Shown one piece after another: positions 7,726 through 14,230 of a DNA stretch of 26,156 nucleotides (the first letter of the stretch is position 1; each line of letters begins with the position of its first letter). The DNA comes from Candidatus Bathyarchaeota archaeon. GTDB lineage: Archaea; Asgardarchaeota; Lokiarchaeia; Sigyniarchaeales; Sigyniarchaeaceae. The notes under the pieces were generated by a model that saw nothing but the letters and a program-made list of their open reading frames with translations, was not told where the DNA came from and did not search any database. The stretch covers positions 1-26,156 of the forward strand of contig WJJB01000272.1 in NCBI GenBank assembly GCA_014729935.1, given 5' to 3'. Made by a program: the position numbers and the translations under genes.

Positions 7726-7753
7726 TGTTCAATCCATCAACGTCTTGAGTTAC

Positions 7754-9079
7754 ATGGTCATTATCCGCGGTTTGGAGGAAAGTGAATTCCTTTCCAAGTT
7801 ATATCCATTACTGGAGCGCTGCTTCGAAGGTAGCAAGGAAGACAAGCGGTTTTACAACCTTCACCACGAGCGCCCCTATAACGCCCCCGCATGGGATTAT
7901 TCTCGAATCGCGCTCGTTGATGGCCAGCTCGTCTCACATGTAGGTATTTGGAGCTTCACCATGAGCGTGCCAGGAGGGTTCAAGATGCCCTCTGGTGGCA
8001 TTCGGGACGTTTGCACCGATCCCGCGTTCCGAAGACGGGGACTCGGGCATCTCCTACTCGAGGATGCTCTATCGTTCATGAGATCCAAGGACATGGCGTT
8101 TTCCGTCTTGTATGCCGGCCCCCGCCAATTTTACCGGCAGAAAGGCTGGGAGGTGGCGATACCAGGATACAGGTTCACCTTGGATGCGTCAAGGATCACG
8201 TGCAAGGGAGAAGGCGACCACGCGTTCACCATCAACGAGACCACCAGTGAGCAGCTGGTTCATGGCATCTTTCGAATGAGAAAAGCAACGAATGCATTCC
8301 TGTGGTTCGTGGTGGAGAGGGATATTGGCTACCTGGAACGCATGATTGATATTTCGTTGCAGGACCCAAACCAGCACGTGGTGAGCTGCTCAGATAGCAC
8401 GGGACACCTCGAGGGATATGCATTACTAAAGGTGAATCCCAGGAATGAACGGTCATCCGTCCAGATTCTCGAAGCTAGATTCACCACGGGTAGTGCAACC
8501 CGCAGCAAGGGTATCATCGATGCATTCTTGGCATTCATCAAGGATAGATTCGATCCCGGAAGCATATCGGTGCAATTATCCCCCAACCACGACATCACCA
8601 GGCGGATGATGGGATTGGGTGCCTTGGATCGCTCATCACTACTCACCGGGTGCATGGTGCAGGTCGTTAGCACGAGGGTATTCCTAGAAGTCTTGCTTGG
8701 TGGAATCAATCACATGCTTCGGGCACAACCGGCAAGCATCCCATCGACTTCCATTTCGTGTCGATTCATCGTTAGAATTGGCACCAAGATCAATTCCACG
8801 CCAGAAAGGAGGCCGTGCAGGATCTTTTTTAATCTCGATCCAAGCGATGGAATCCCGCGGTTCGAGCTGGCAGGGGGAAACGAATGCAAGGAAGAGAGTC
8901 ATGTTCCAGAAGTTTCCATGTCCCGGGAAACCTTCTTGTCGGTACTTTTCTCCCCTATCCTGACGGTAGGTGATGCACTCGATGAAGGGCTCATTCAAGC
9001 CCCAAGGAGCCTGCATGCCGTGATCAAATTGATGCTGGATCACGCATCATGGGACTTGGAGCCCCGGGATTACTTTTGA
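7754..9079 (+). CDS. Eis-like GNAT N-acetyltransferase with SCP2-type C-terminus
   Basis: The product transfers an acetyl group from acetyl-CoA to an unidentified amine. Its layout follows the Eis (enhanced intracellular survival) family: an N-terminal GNAT domain, a second GNAT-like domain and a C-terminal sterol-carrier-like fold, 441 residues in all. The acetyl-CoA pyrophosphate loop is RRRGLG (93-98), after beta strand IRDVCTDP. The conserved FYRQKGWE segment (about 126-133) closes the first domain. The C-terminal FFNLDPSDGIPRFEL to ILTVGDALDEGLIQ region matches the SCP2-like part. The frame is open further upstream, but that extension is antisense to the UPF0200 gene. ATG 7754 fits the shared TATA box and the domain start. 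No aminoglycoside or other substrate can be named. Confidence 0.88.
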   Translation: MVIIRGLEESEFLSKLYPLLERCFEGSKEDKRFYNLHHERPYNAPAWDYSRIALVDGQLVSHVGIWSFTMSVPGGFKMPSGGIRDVCTDPAFRRRGLGHLLLEDALSFMRSKDMAFSVLYAGPRQFYRQKGWEVAIPGYRFTLDASRITCKGEGDHAFTINETTSEQLVHGIFRMRKATNAFLWFVVERDIGYLERMIDISLQDPNQHVVSCSDSTGHLEGYALLKVNPRNERSSVQILEARFTTGSATRSKGIIDAFLAFIKDRFDPGSISVQLSPNHDITRRMMGLGALDRSSLLTGCMVQVVSTRVFLEVLLGGINHMLRAQPASIPSTSISCRFIVRIGTKINSTPERRPCRIFFNLDPSDGIPRFELAGGNECKEESHVPEVSMSRETFLSVLFSPILTVGDALDEGLIQAPRSLHAVIKLMLDHASWDLEPRDYF

Positions 9080-9709
9080 AAGAGAATTGAGGGAATCATC
9101 AGCTATCAACCCACGTCGCTAGCGTGGATCGATGGATTAAGGGGGCACCTTCATTGGAGCGAATTGAAACCGGAAAATGACAGCAACCTGCAAGGAAATA
9201 TCCATTCCGTTCAGCCAGCCCGACCCCGTGGATGCAAGACACGGGAACGGAAACAAAAATTGAGGCGGGTATCATTAGGAAACTTGCCAACATCCCATCA
9301 CGGCTGGCAGCTAACTACTTCATTGGCAGGAAATTATTCGATTTCTTCAGGAAACGGAGGAAAACGGAACATATGCAATCGCTCCTGTGAGGGGGCGCTT
9401 CGAACTCACCATCGAGACAGAAATATCTGCCAACAAGGTACTAGCGAATAGCACCTGCACATCCCGGTAGCTAGAAGATGCGGGTGTTCCAGGGAATGGA
9501 ATCGAGGTGGTGGTGGGAGGCGTGGATGCATCCTTATTATCCATCCCCAAGGAGTTTGACCGGGATGCTGCCAGGGCAAGTCTGGACCTTCCTTCAGGCG
9601 TTCCGCTGATGAAGAAAAAGCGGTTGTACCTGTTGATTCACGTGGTGTCCAACCCCGAGCTTGAAAATAATCGAGCACATGCCCTCATAACGGGAATGAC
9701 CATCTAAAA
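9080..9709 (+). pseudogene. Frameshifted remnant of an unrecognised protein gene
   Basis: Coding-like sequence is spread over three frames after the acetyltransferase stop. One frame reads QPTSLAWIDG... to about 9230; another starts at ATG 9177 (MTATCKEISIPFSQPDP) and stops at a TGA. A third carries ETKIEAGIIRKLANIPSRLA and FIGRKLFDFF (to about 9350). The final frame runs from about 9345 to TAA 9707 with one internal TAG at 9468 (EENGTYAIAPVRGRFELTIE, then LEDAGVPGNGIEVVVGG, ending HALITGMTI). Codon use resembles the neighbours. The pieces are beta-strand rich, but I do not recognise a family. Either it is a decayed gene or assembly indels broke an intact one. The internal TAG could in principle be read as pyrrolysine, but the extra frameshifts argue against that. 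Confidence 0.5.
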
Positions 9710-9991
9710 TAAGGAAGCGGTGAGGATCCGCTTTTCTATGGCATGTACTTGGGACATCCAAGGATAGATTTCAGGATCTACTTAATATTGTACATGCCGC
9801 ACGTGTTCGAAACACTCCATCCCTTTTCATGATTGCAAGCTGGAGGGATGAAACCCCTGAACCCGGGCACGTGCCACGCGCACCCCCGATCGTGGCAATT
9901 CGGACCACGCAGCATCGAAATGCTCCAATGCAAGGAAAGGCAATGTTAATTAACGTCGCATCGTTATTTCAACCAGTAAGCCACTTCTCGC
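9710..9991. other. Noncoding stretch upstream of initiator tRNA
   Basis: No gene is supported. An 80-codon frame at 9829 has no visible family features and runs into the tRNA. TTAATTAA at 9946-9953 and TTATTTC at 9964-9970 lie 22-46 bases before the tRNA and are candidate TATA elements for it. Confidence 0.45.
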
Positions 9992-10100
9992 AGCGGGTTG
10001 GGGTAGCTTGGAAATCCCGCAGGGCTCATACATCTTGGCTCGATATGCCAGGATTCATGGGGAAACCCTGAGATCGGTTGTTCAAATCAACCACCCGCTA
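9992..10100 (+). tRNA. Initiator tRNA-Met (CAT), intron-containing
   Basis: A complete cloverleaf can be drawn. The acceptor stem AGCGGGT (9992-9998) pairs with ACCCGCT (10093-10099), with discriminator A10100. The D arm is 10001-10018. The anticodon stem CAGGG (10020-10024) pairs with CCCTG (10066-10070), with loop CTCATA plus A10065 around a 34-base intron. The T arm GGTTG-TTCAAAT-CAACC spans 10076-10092. Anticodon CAT is at 10027-10029. It is the initiator rather than the elongator because it has an A1:U72 first pair and three consecutive G:C pairs (G29-G31 with C39-C41), both hallmarks of archaeal and eukaryotic initiators. The 3' CCA is not encoded. Bases 13 and 22 are a T-T mismatch. 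Confidence 0.95.
10031..10064 (+). other. tRNA intron at canonical position 37/38
   Basis: The 34-base insert interrupts the anticodon loop after A37. It folds with the exon. CTCAT (10025-10029) pairs with ATGGG (10057-10061, one G-T), and ATCTTGGC (10032-10039) pairs with GCCAGGAT (10047-10054) around a 7-base loop. This leaves unpaired bases at both splice points, a relaxed bulge-helix-bulge expected to be cut by the archaeal splicing endonuclease. A one-base ambiguity in the ends comes from flanking A residues. Confidence 0.85.
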
Positions 10101-10302
10101 CTTTTCCAAGCTCATCACTTAGTAAGTAAAGGAATTTGATGATTGGTTCGGATTTCACTCCCAATTTTTCTAGAATTTACTCCCACTGTCCAGATTTCAG
10201 TCCCACTCTATCGAAAATCTCCCTTCTTCTTCATAAAAAAAATATAACAGGGAAACACCCTTCAAAGCCCTGTCCGGAAAGTACCCCTGTTCAAGAGTCA
10301 AT
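10101..10302. other. AT-rich noncoding stretch after the tRNA
   Basis: No gene is supported. The base composition is clearly more AT-rich than the flanking genes. It holds the three tandem repeats listed separately. A 95-codon plus-strand frame from 10136 to 10423 overlaps repeat and remnant sequence and is not believable. Confidence 0.5.
10151..10212. repeat. Three short tandem repeats, possible insertion-sequence end
   Basis: Three degenerate copies of GATTTCACTCCCACT start at 10151, 10173 and 10193, spaced 22 and 20 bases. They read GATTTCACTCCCAAT, GAATTTACTCCCACT and GATTTCAGTCCCACT. Multiple short repeats at one terminus are typical of IS21-like elements, but no transposase is present here. 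They may be the end of a lost element or protein-binding sites. Confidence 0.5.
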
Positions 10303-10700
10303 TTATCTGAGCATCCCTCTCTTGTTGGTGGATTTCCTTTTATTCTTAAAAATCATGGAAAAGCATACTACAACGCCAATGATAGATCCTATAATTAATG
10401 ATAGAAACCACCATGTTGTATAGAATGGTGTTGGTTGGTTTAAAACCATTTTAAAAACAAGATTGCCGTTCTCTTTCACAACAGATGAGAGTAATACTCC
10501 CGTGCTCGAAGAATATATATAGATTTATTGCAAAGAATCCACGGTGTATTGAAAAGTATATTTCGTAAAACTTGAGATTATGACATTGTGCCCTTCTGAG
10601 GATTGTAATTTTAGGGCTAAATCGAAATCAGGGCTCAATAGTCACATTGTAGATGAACACTGGGATGAGTATAGAGATGAATTCTAAGGTTAATAATAGG
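10303..10700 (-). pseudogene. Remnant of a membrane-anchored surface protein (C-terminal end)
   Basis: Reading the minus strand to TAA 10303 gives the end of a secreted-type protein. It has a polar segment (SSVVKENGNLVFKMVLNQP), a single hydrophobic helix (FLSLIIGSIIGVVVCFSMIF) and a basic cytoplasmic tail (KNKRKSTNKRGMLR). The same frame continues upstream past an in-frame TAA at 10525-10527 into SPDFDLALKLQSSEGHNVII, then shifts frame near 10630 into LLTLEFISILIPVFIYNVTI. No start codon serves the intact part. This is the usual C-terminal anchor layout of archaeal surface proteins, here decayed. The AT-rich composition suggests foreign origin or relaxed selection. Confidence 0.5.
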
Positions 10701-10783
10701 TTGTAAGTATTCGACGATTTGCGGGAATAACTTTCACGACGCATCCAAATCTTGATGCTATTATTCACTTGAGGTATACAAGC

Positions 10784-11104
10784 ATGGCGAACGAGGAGAA
10801 TTTCAGGAACGCAACCTTCGAGGAAAAATACCGGATGTTCATGGGTGCGGATATACGCCCATCTGATGTGAAACGAAATGCCGAACAAGCAGCATCCATG
10901 TGCCTTTGCGTAAAATGCCCGAGCTACGCGGGAACCGACGAAACCGGGCTGGTGTTTTGTACCATTGGAAAATCAACCAAAATTCAGGAAAATAAGGGAT
11001 ACTTGTGCCCAAGTTGTGCAATTTCAAGGACCATGAGCCTACGTTGGGATGCATACTGCATCAAGGGTGATGCTGCTTCCCTTTCGGATCTCGCAGGGAA
11101 ATGA
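10784..11104 (+). CDS. DUF2769-like cysteine-rich small protein
   Basis: The 106-residue soluble protein has a cysteine cluster of probable metal-binding type: CLCVKCPSY (about 41-49), FC near 59, LCPSC (about 73-77) and YC near 91. This pattern resembles the archaeal DUF2769 family, whose function is unknown. The N-terminal 35 residues are charged and helical. ATG 10784 (MANEENFRN) is preferred over the TTG at 10769. A TATA-like GCTATTATTC lies near 10757-10766, consistent with a leaderless message. It stands alone between the decayed zone and the beta-propeller gene. Iron-sulfur or zinc binding is inferred from the Cys spacing only. Confidence 0.75.
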   Translation: MANEENFRNATFEEKYRMFMGADIRPSDVKRNAEQAASMCLCVKCPSYAGTDETGLVFCTIGKSTKIQENKGYLCPSCAISRTMSLRWDAYCIKGDAASLSDLAGK

Positions 11105-11404
11105 GAAAAGGTTAAAAAAAAATCCTGGGACATCACGTGAATGAAGGATATTGGCACGCTTCGGGGCGTTTTCTCCTTCACGGTTACCCGACCGGGGGTT
11201 AAAGTAATCATCAAGTGTACCTTGATAATCAGGGGTAACTCGCATGGAGGGGATCTACCAAATCATTGGATACCCCCGGATCAAGAAAAACGCAGGTCAA
11301 TGAACCAAGTAGATGAAAGACATTAAGTGGCAATCTTTCTAGGATTGGAATGTACCATTTCCATTCACCGATTACAACCACGATTTCACCAACGGGAATG
11401 AATC
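11105..11404. other. Intergenic stretch, no clear gene
   Basis: A 61-codon frame at 11141-11326 (starting MKDIGTLRGVFSFTVTRP) has some beta-strand character but no ribosome binding site, TATA box or recognisable family, so it is not called. No RNA gene or repeat is visible. Confidence 0.4.
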
Positions 11405-12463
11405 ATGCGCGATCGATCACCGGACACGTGTTTCCAGTTTAAAAAAAGAGGAATCTTGGTCGAGAAACCCTCGAAGATGCCAAAACCTGGCCCTTATTAT
11501 CCATGCCTGGTTGAAATGGCCGGTATCAAGGATTTTCCATTTGATTACGCACTATATTTCTCGACAGACCATCATCGTGGTCGTGGAGGTATCTGGCTTT
11601 ATCTCTGCAATGGGGTGCCATCCGAGGCTGGGAATTGGAAATCATATGATCATGCCGTGAGGGATGGTGATTTCGATTACTTGGACAGTAAACCCCGCAA
11701 GAATCCCGTGTTCGTGGATAAAATTCAAGGAAGGCATCACACGGAAACCCCTCACGCAAATATAGTCGATGGAAAGGTGTACATGACCTACCACCACGGC
11801 GGCAGCTTTGGACTGCAGCCAACGTTACTTGCAACATCTTCGGATGGGATTAACTTCGAGCGCGTCAACGGACCGTTGGATTCCATTATCATTCCTGCCA
11901 AACTACATGGAGGGCATACGGGTTACTTTCGGTGGGCTCCAAATCCCTTTCATGGGGTGCATTGGAAATACATCGGGTATTCCTTGCATGGTGGTGGAGA
12001 CAATTACCATTCTGCCATGTGGGGTTCGAACGATGCAATTTCTTGGAAAAAAATCCACGTGTTCACGCCAAGGGAAGGATATGCAATGCAGGATGAGAAT
12101 CTCATCATGATCTGGCACGAGATCAATCCAAACGCGGTTGAAAGAATCGGAGATGATGAATACGTGCTCCTCTCCGCGGGTGGAAATCGTGCATCGGGTG
12201 GAAGCGCCCGGGTCGTGAAATTATTTGAAATTTTCTTGGAAGGGGATGGAAAAACCTTGAAACGGGAATGCCGACAGGTGCTCCCTAATGGTAAACCGGG
12301 GGACCCTGATAGCGAGGAAGCTGCGGAACCCACCATGGTGCGAATCGGCGATACATGGCACTTGATATACATCGGCACGACCAATAAAGCCAAGCAAAAT
12401 ACCATCATGGCTGCAATTGGCAACTTCAATCCCGATGCAGCACCAAGCAAGGTACTAGCATGA
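11405..12463 (+). CDS. Beta-propeller glycosidase-like protein (GH43/GH32/GH130-type fold)
   Basis: The 352-residue protein has the repeating blade pattern of five-bladed beta-propeller carbohydrate-active enzymes. Typical pieces are ALYFSTDHHRGRGGIWLY (about 49-66), ETPHANIVDGKVYMTYHHGG (about 114-133), LLATSSDGINFERV, YSLHGGGDNYHSAMWGSNDAISW and AEPTMVRIGDTWHLIYIGTT (about 309-328). The EPTMV strand followed by a W-x-L-Y strand resembles the conserved acid-bearing blade of GH43 and GH130 enzymes. There is no signal peptide, so it is probably cytoplasmic, acting on imported or internal glycans. The start could instead be ATG 11477 (MPKPGPYYPCLVEM), which is closer to the first blade. Substrate and catalytic residues cannot be assigned. 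Confidence 0.7.
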   Translation: MRDRSPDTCFQFKKRGILVEKPSKMPKPGPYYPCLVEMAGIKDFPFDYALYFSTDHHRGRGGIWLYLCNGVPSEAGNWKSYDHAVRDGDFDYLDSKPRKNPVFVDKIQGRHHTETPHANIVDGKVYMTYHHGGSFGLQPTLLATSSDGINFERVNGPLDSIIIPAKLHGGHTGYFRWAPNPFHGVHWKYIGYSLHGGGDNYHSAMWGSNDAISWKKIHVFTPREGYAMQDENLIMIWHEINPNAVERIGDDEYVLLSAGGNRASGGSARVVKLFEIFLEGDGKTLKRECRQVLPNGKPGDPDSEEAAEPTMVRIGDTWHLIYIGTTNKAKQNTIMAAIGNFNPDAAPSKVLA

Positions 12464-12651
12464 AGAATCAGCAACTACTTGGAGTAGCAGGACTGCAAAA
12501 TTCATGAAGGCCTTGTCGAATTTATCTTGCGAGATCGGTAACTTGATGATGGGCATATCTCCAAGCTTTTTTCCTTATGAACGATAAGAAATTGAAAGAA
12601 ATACCGGTGGCATGATGGTTCACGCGAACACAACGATTCAGGAAGAAAATC

Positions 12652-13080
12652 ATGCCAACCAGAAAGGCGCACGCAAATTGGAAAGGAACTCTAGAAAAAG
12701 GAAGTGGGACGTTGGAAGTGGAGAGCGGGTTATTCAATAATGCCAGTTATTCAGCGGGAACTCGGTTTGGGGACAAGAAAGGGACAAATCCCGAGGAATT
12801 GATCGGTGCTGCACATGCAGGATGTTTTTCAATGGCACTATCCTTGGTCTTGGGAAAACACGGGTATGAACCAAGGAATATCAATACGAAAGCAGAAGTT
12901 ACAATCGAACAGGAACCGCTGGCAATCACCAATAGCGCGCTTCACGTGAAAGCACAAGTGCCAGGAATCGAATTAGACGCCTTTAATAAGATTGTCAAGC
13001 AAGCAAAGGAGGCATGTCCCGTTTCTAATGCCTTGGCAGGAATAAACATCACCTTGGATGCACAATTGATTCCTGAATGA
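12652..13080 (+). CDS. osmC: OsmC family peroxidase
   Basis: OsmC proteins reduce organic hydroperoxides with a pair of reactive cysteines. The 142 residues match the family's usual length. C58 in AAHAGCFSMAL and C122 in EACPVSNAL are the peroxidatic and resolving cysteines. R38 (GTRFGD) and E49 (NPEELIG) occupy the positions of the conserved active-site Arg and Glu. ATG 12652 begins at the first beta strand. The hemerythrin-domain gene begins 29 bases after its stop, so co-transcription is likely and suggests a shared response to oxygen or oxidants. Confidence 0.95.
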   Translation: MPTRKAHANWKGTLEKGSGTLEVESGLFNNASYSAGTRFGDKKGTNPEELIGAAHAGCFSMALSLVLGKHGYEPRNINTKAEVTIEQEPLAITNSALHVKAQVPGIELDAFNKIVKQAKEACPVSNALAGINITLDAQLIPE

Positions 13081-13109
13081 TCGTAAAATAAAAATGGTGA
13101 AAAAAACGC

Positions 13110-13694
13110 ATGCAACCTATCGGGCCACTCATGATCGAGCATCGCCTCATCGAGCGAATGATCGATGTCTTGGTGAAGGAATCGGAGCGCTTGGATTCAG
13201 GCGGGGACGTGGATGCCGTGTTCATAGACACGGTAGTGGATTTCATTCGCACGTATGCGGATAAAACGCATCACGGCAAGGAGGAAGATATCTTATTCAG
13301 GGAGCTGGAAGGGAAATCCCTAAAGCCTGATCATGAAAAAACCATGAAGGAACTTGTCCAAGAGCACGTGGAGGCGAGGGAAATGACAGCCGCACTGGTA
13401 AGGGCTAAGGATGCATTCTTGGAAGGTGATCGATCTGCGCTGCAAGGCATCAAGGAAAAAATGGCAGCCTTGGTGCAATTCTACCCGGCGCACATAGAGA
13501 AGGAGGATAAACATTTCTTCAAGCCGGTGATGAAATATTTCACCAAGAAGGAGCAGGATGCAATGTTGGAAGAGGGACGAACCTTTGATAGGCGAATGAT
13601 CCACCGGAAATACCTCTCGATAACTGAGCAAGGGGAAATTCGTGTCGGGAAGGATCCATCACGTGAGTCCAGTGATTGGATCGAGTACATGTGA
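13110..13694 (+). CDS. Hemerythrin-domain protein
   Basis: Hemerythrin-like proteins bind O2, NO or stress signals at a di-iron centre in a four-helix bundle. Predicted ligands are visible in each helix: H11 (IEHRLIE), H55 and E59 (HHGKEED), H86 (QEHVEAR), and H128 with E132 and D133 (HIEKED). The bundle covers about residues 5-150. About 45 further residues (MLEEGRTFDRRM to DWIEYM) follow, longer than the simplest members. No membrane or signalling domain is attached, so it is a stand-alone cytoplasmic protein. It follows osmC closely and is probably part of the same oxidative or nitrosative defence unit. Confidence 0.93.
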   Translation: MQPIGPLMIEHRLIERMIDVLVKESERLDSGGDVDAVFIDTVVDFIRTYADKTHHGKEEDILFRELEGKSLKPDHEKTMKELVQEHVEAREMTAALVRAKDAFLEGDRSALQGIKEKMAALVQFYPAHIEKEDKHFFKPVMKYFTKKEQDAMLEEGRTFDRRMIHRKYLSITEQGEIRVGKDPSRESSDWIEYM

Positions 13695-14230
13695 GTGAAT
13701 ACTCCGCCTTGAAACGCGGGTGAGTGAAGCCTTCTCCTACCCGTGCGTCGGTAAAAATCCGATCTTCTTGGTGATGATCATGTTGCACGTTCCCTTCCCT
13801 TTCCGCCATTTATGATGACGCCGGGACCATTGAATTCCTGAAACATCCGTGGGGGAAACCAACTCTCATCCTGAACGTGGGGGACTTCTCGACAAGAAGG
13901 TAAAAGTCTTCTTGGCAAGCAATAATGTTATTTCAACGCTCACTTATGGATCTGGTGAAACCAGCACTAGACCTGTTATTCCACTGTCCTGAAATCTTGC
14001 CGTGATGAATTTAGACCTGACAGAAATATAAGGGATAACATGCAAGGATGATTGACGATCATCATAAAGAATAGGATCGTGACCCGTGTGGTGCTGGAAT
14101 AATTTTCCCTTCTTGCTACCAATAATCGGAAAGAGGTGGAGGAACGGGGAAAGATCAACAACGCATGAATTATCCGCGTCGGAATCATCTCTTGCGGGGC
14201 ACGTATCCCTTAGTAAACAGGGCGCCAGTC
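13695..14230. other. Intergenic region with possible gene debris
   Basis: No intact gene is supported. A short coding-like run near 13810-13902 (DDAGTIEFLKHPWGKPTLIL on the plus strand) ends in a stop and lacks a start, so it may be debris of a lost gene. CCACTGTCC followed by TGAAATCT near 13981-13998 echoes the repeat zone at 10.15-10.21 kb, with the second half inverted. Confidence 0.35.

Noticed and set aside
7367..7753. N-terminal extension of the acetyltransferase frame
   Set aside because: It is antisense to the UPF0200 gene, has no domain features, and lies upstream of the shared TATA box.
9468..9470. TAG read as pyrrolysine
   Set aside because: The same gene also has frameshifts, so decay or assembly error is simpler; no pyl genes are in the window.
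9829..10071. 80-codon frame upstream of and into the initiator tRNA
   Set aside because: It overlaps a confident tRNA, has no homology signal by eye, and no promoter or ribosome site.
10151..10212. Possible CRISPR array
   Set aside because: Repeats are only about 15 bases with 5-7 base gaps, degenerate, and only three copies, so it does not fit a CRISPR layout.
11141..11326. 61-codon frame between the DUF2769-like and beta-propeller genes
   Set aside because: Some beta-strand character, but no start context and no recognised family.
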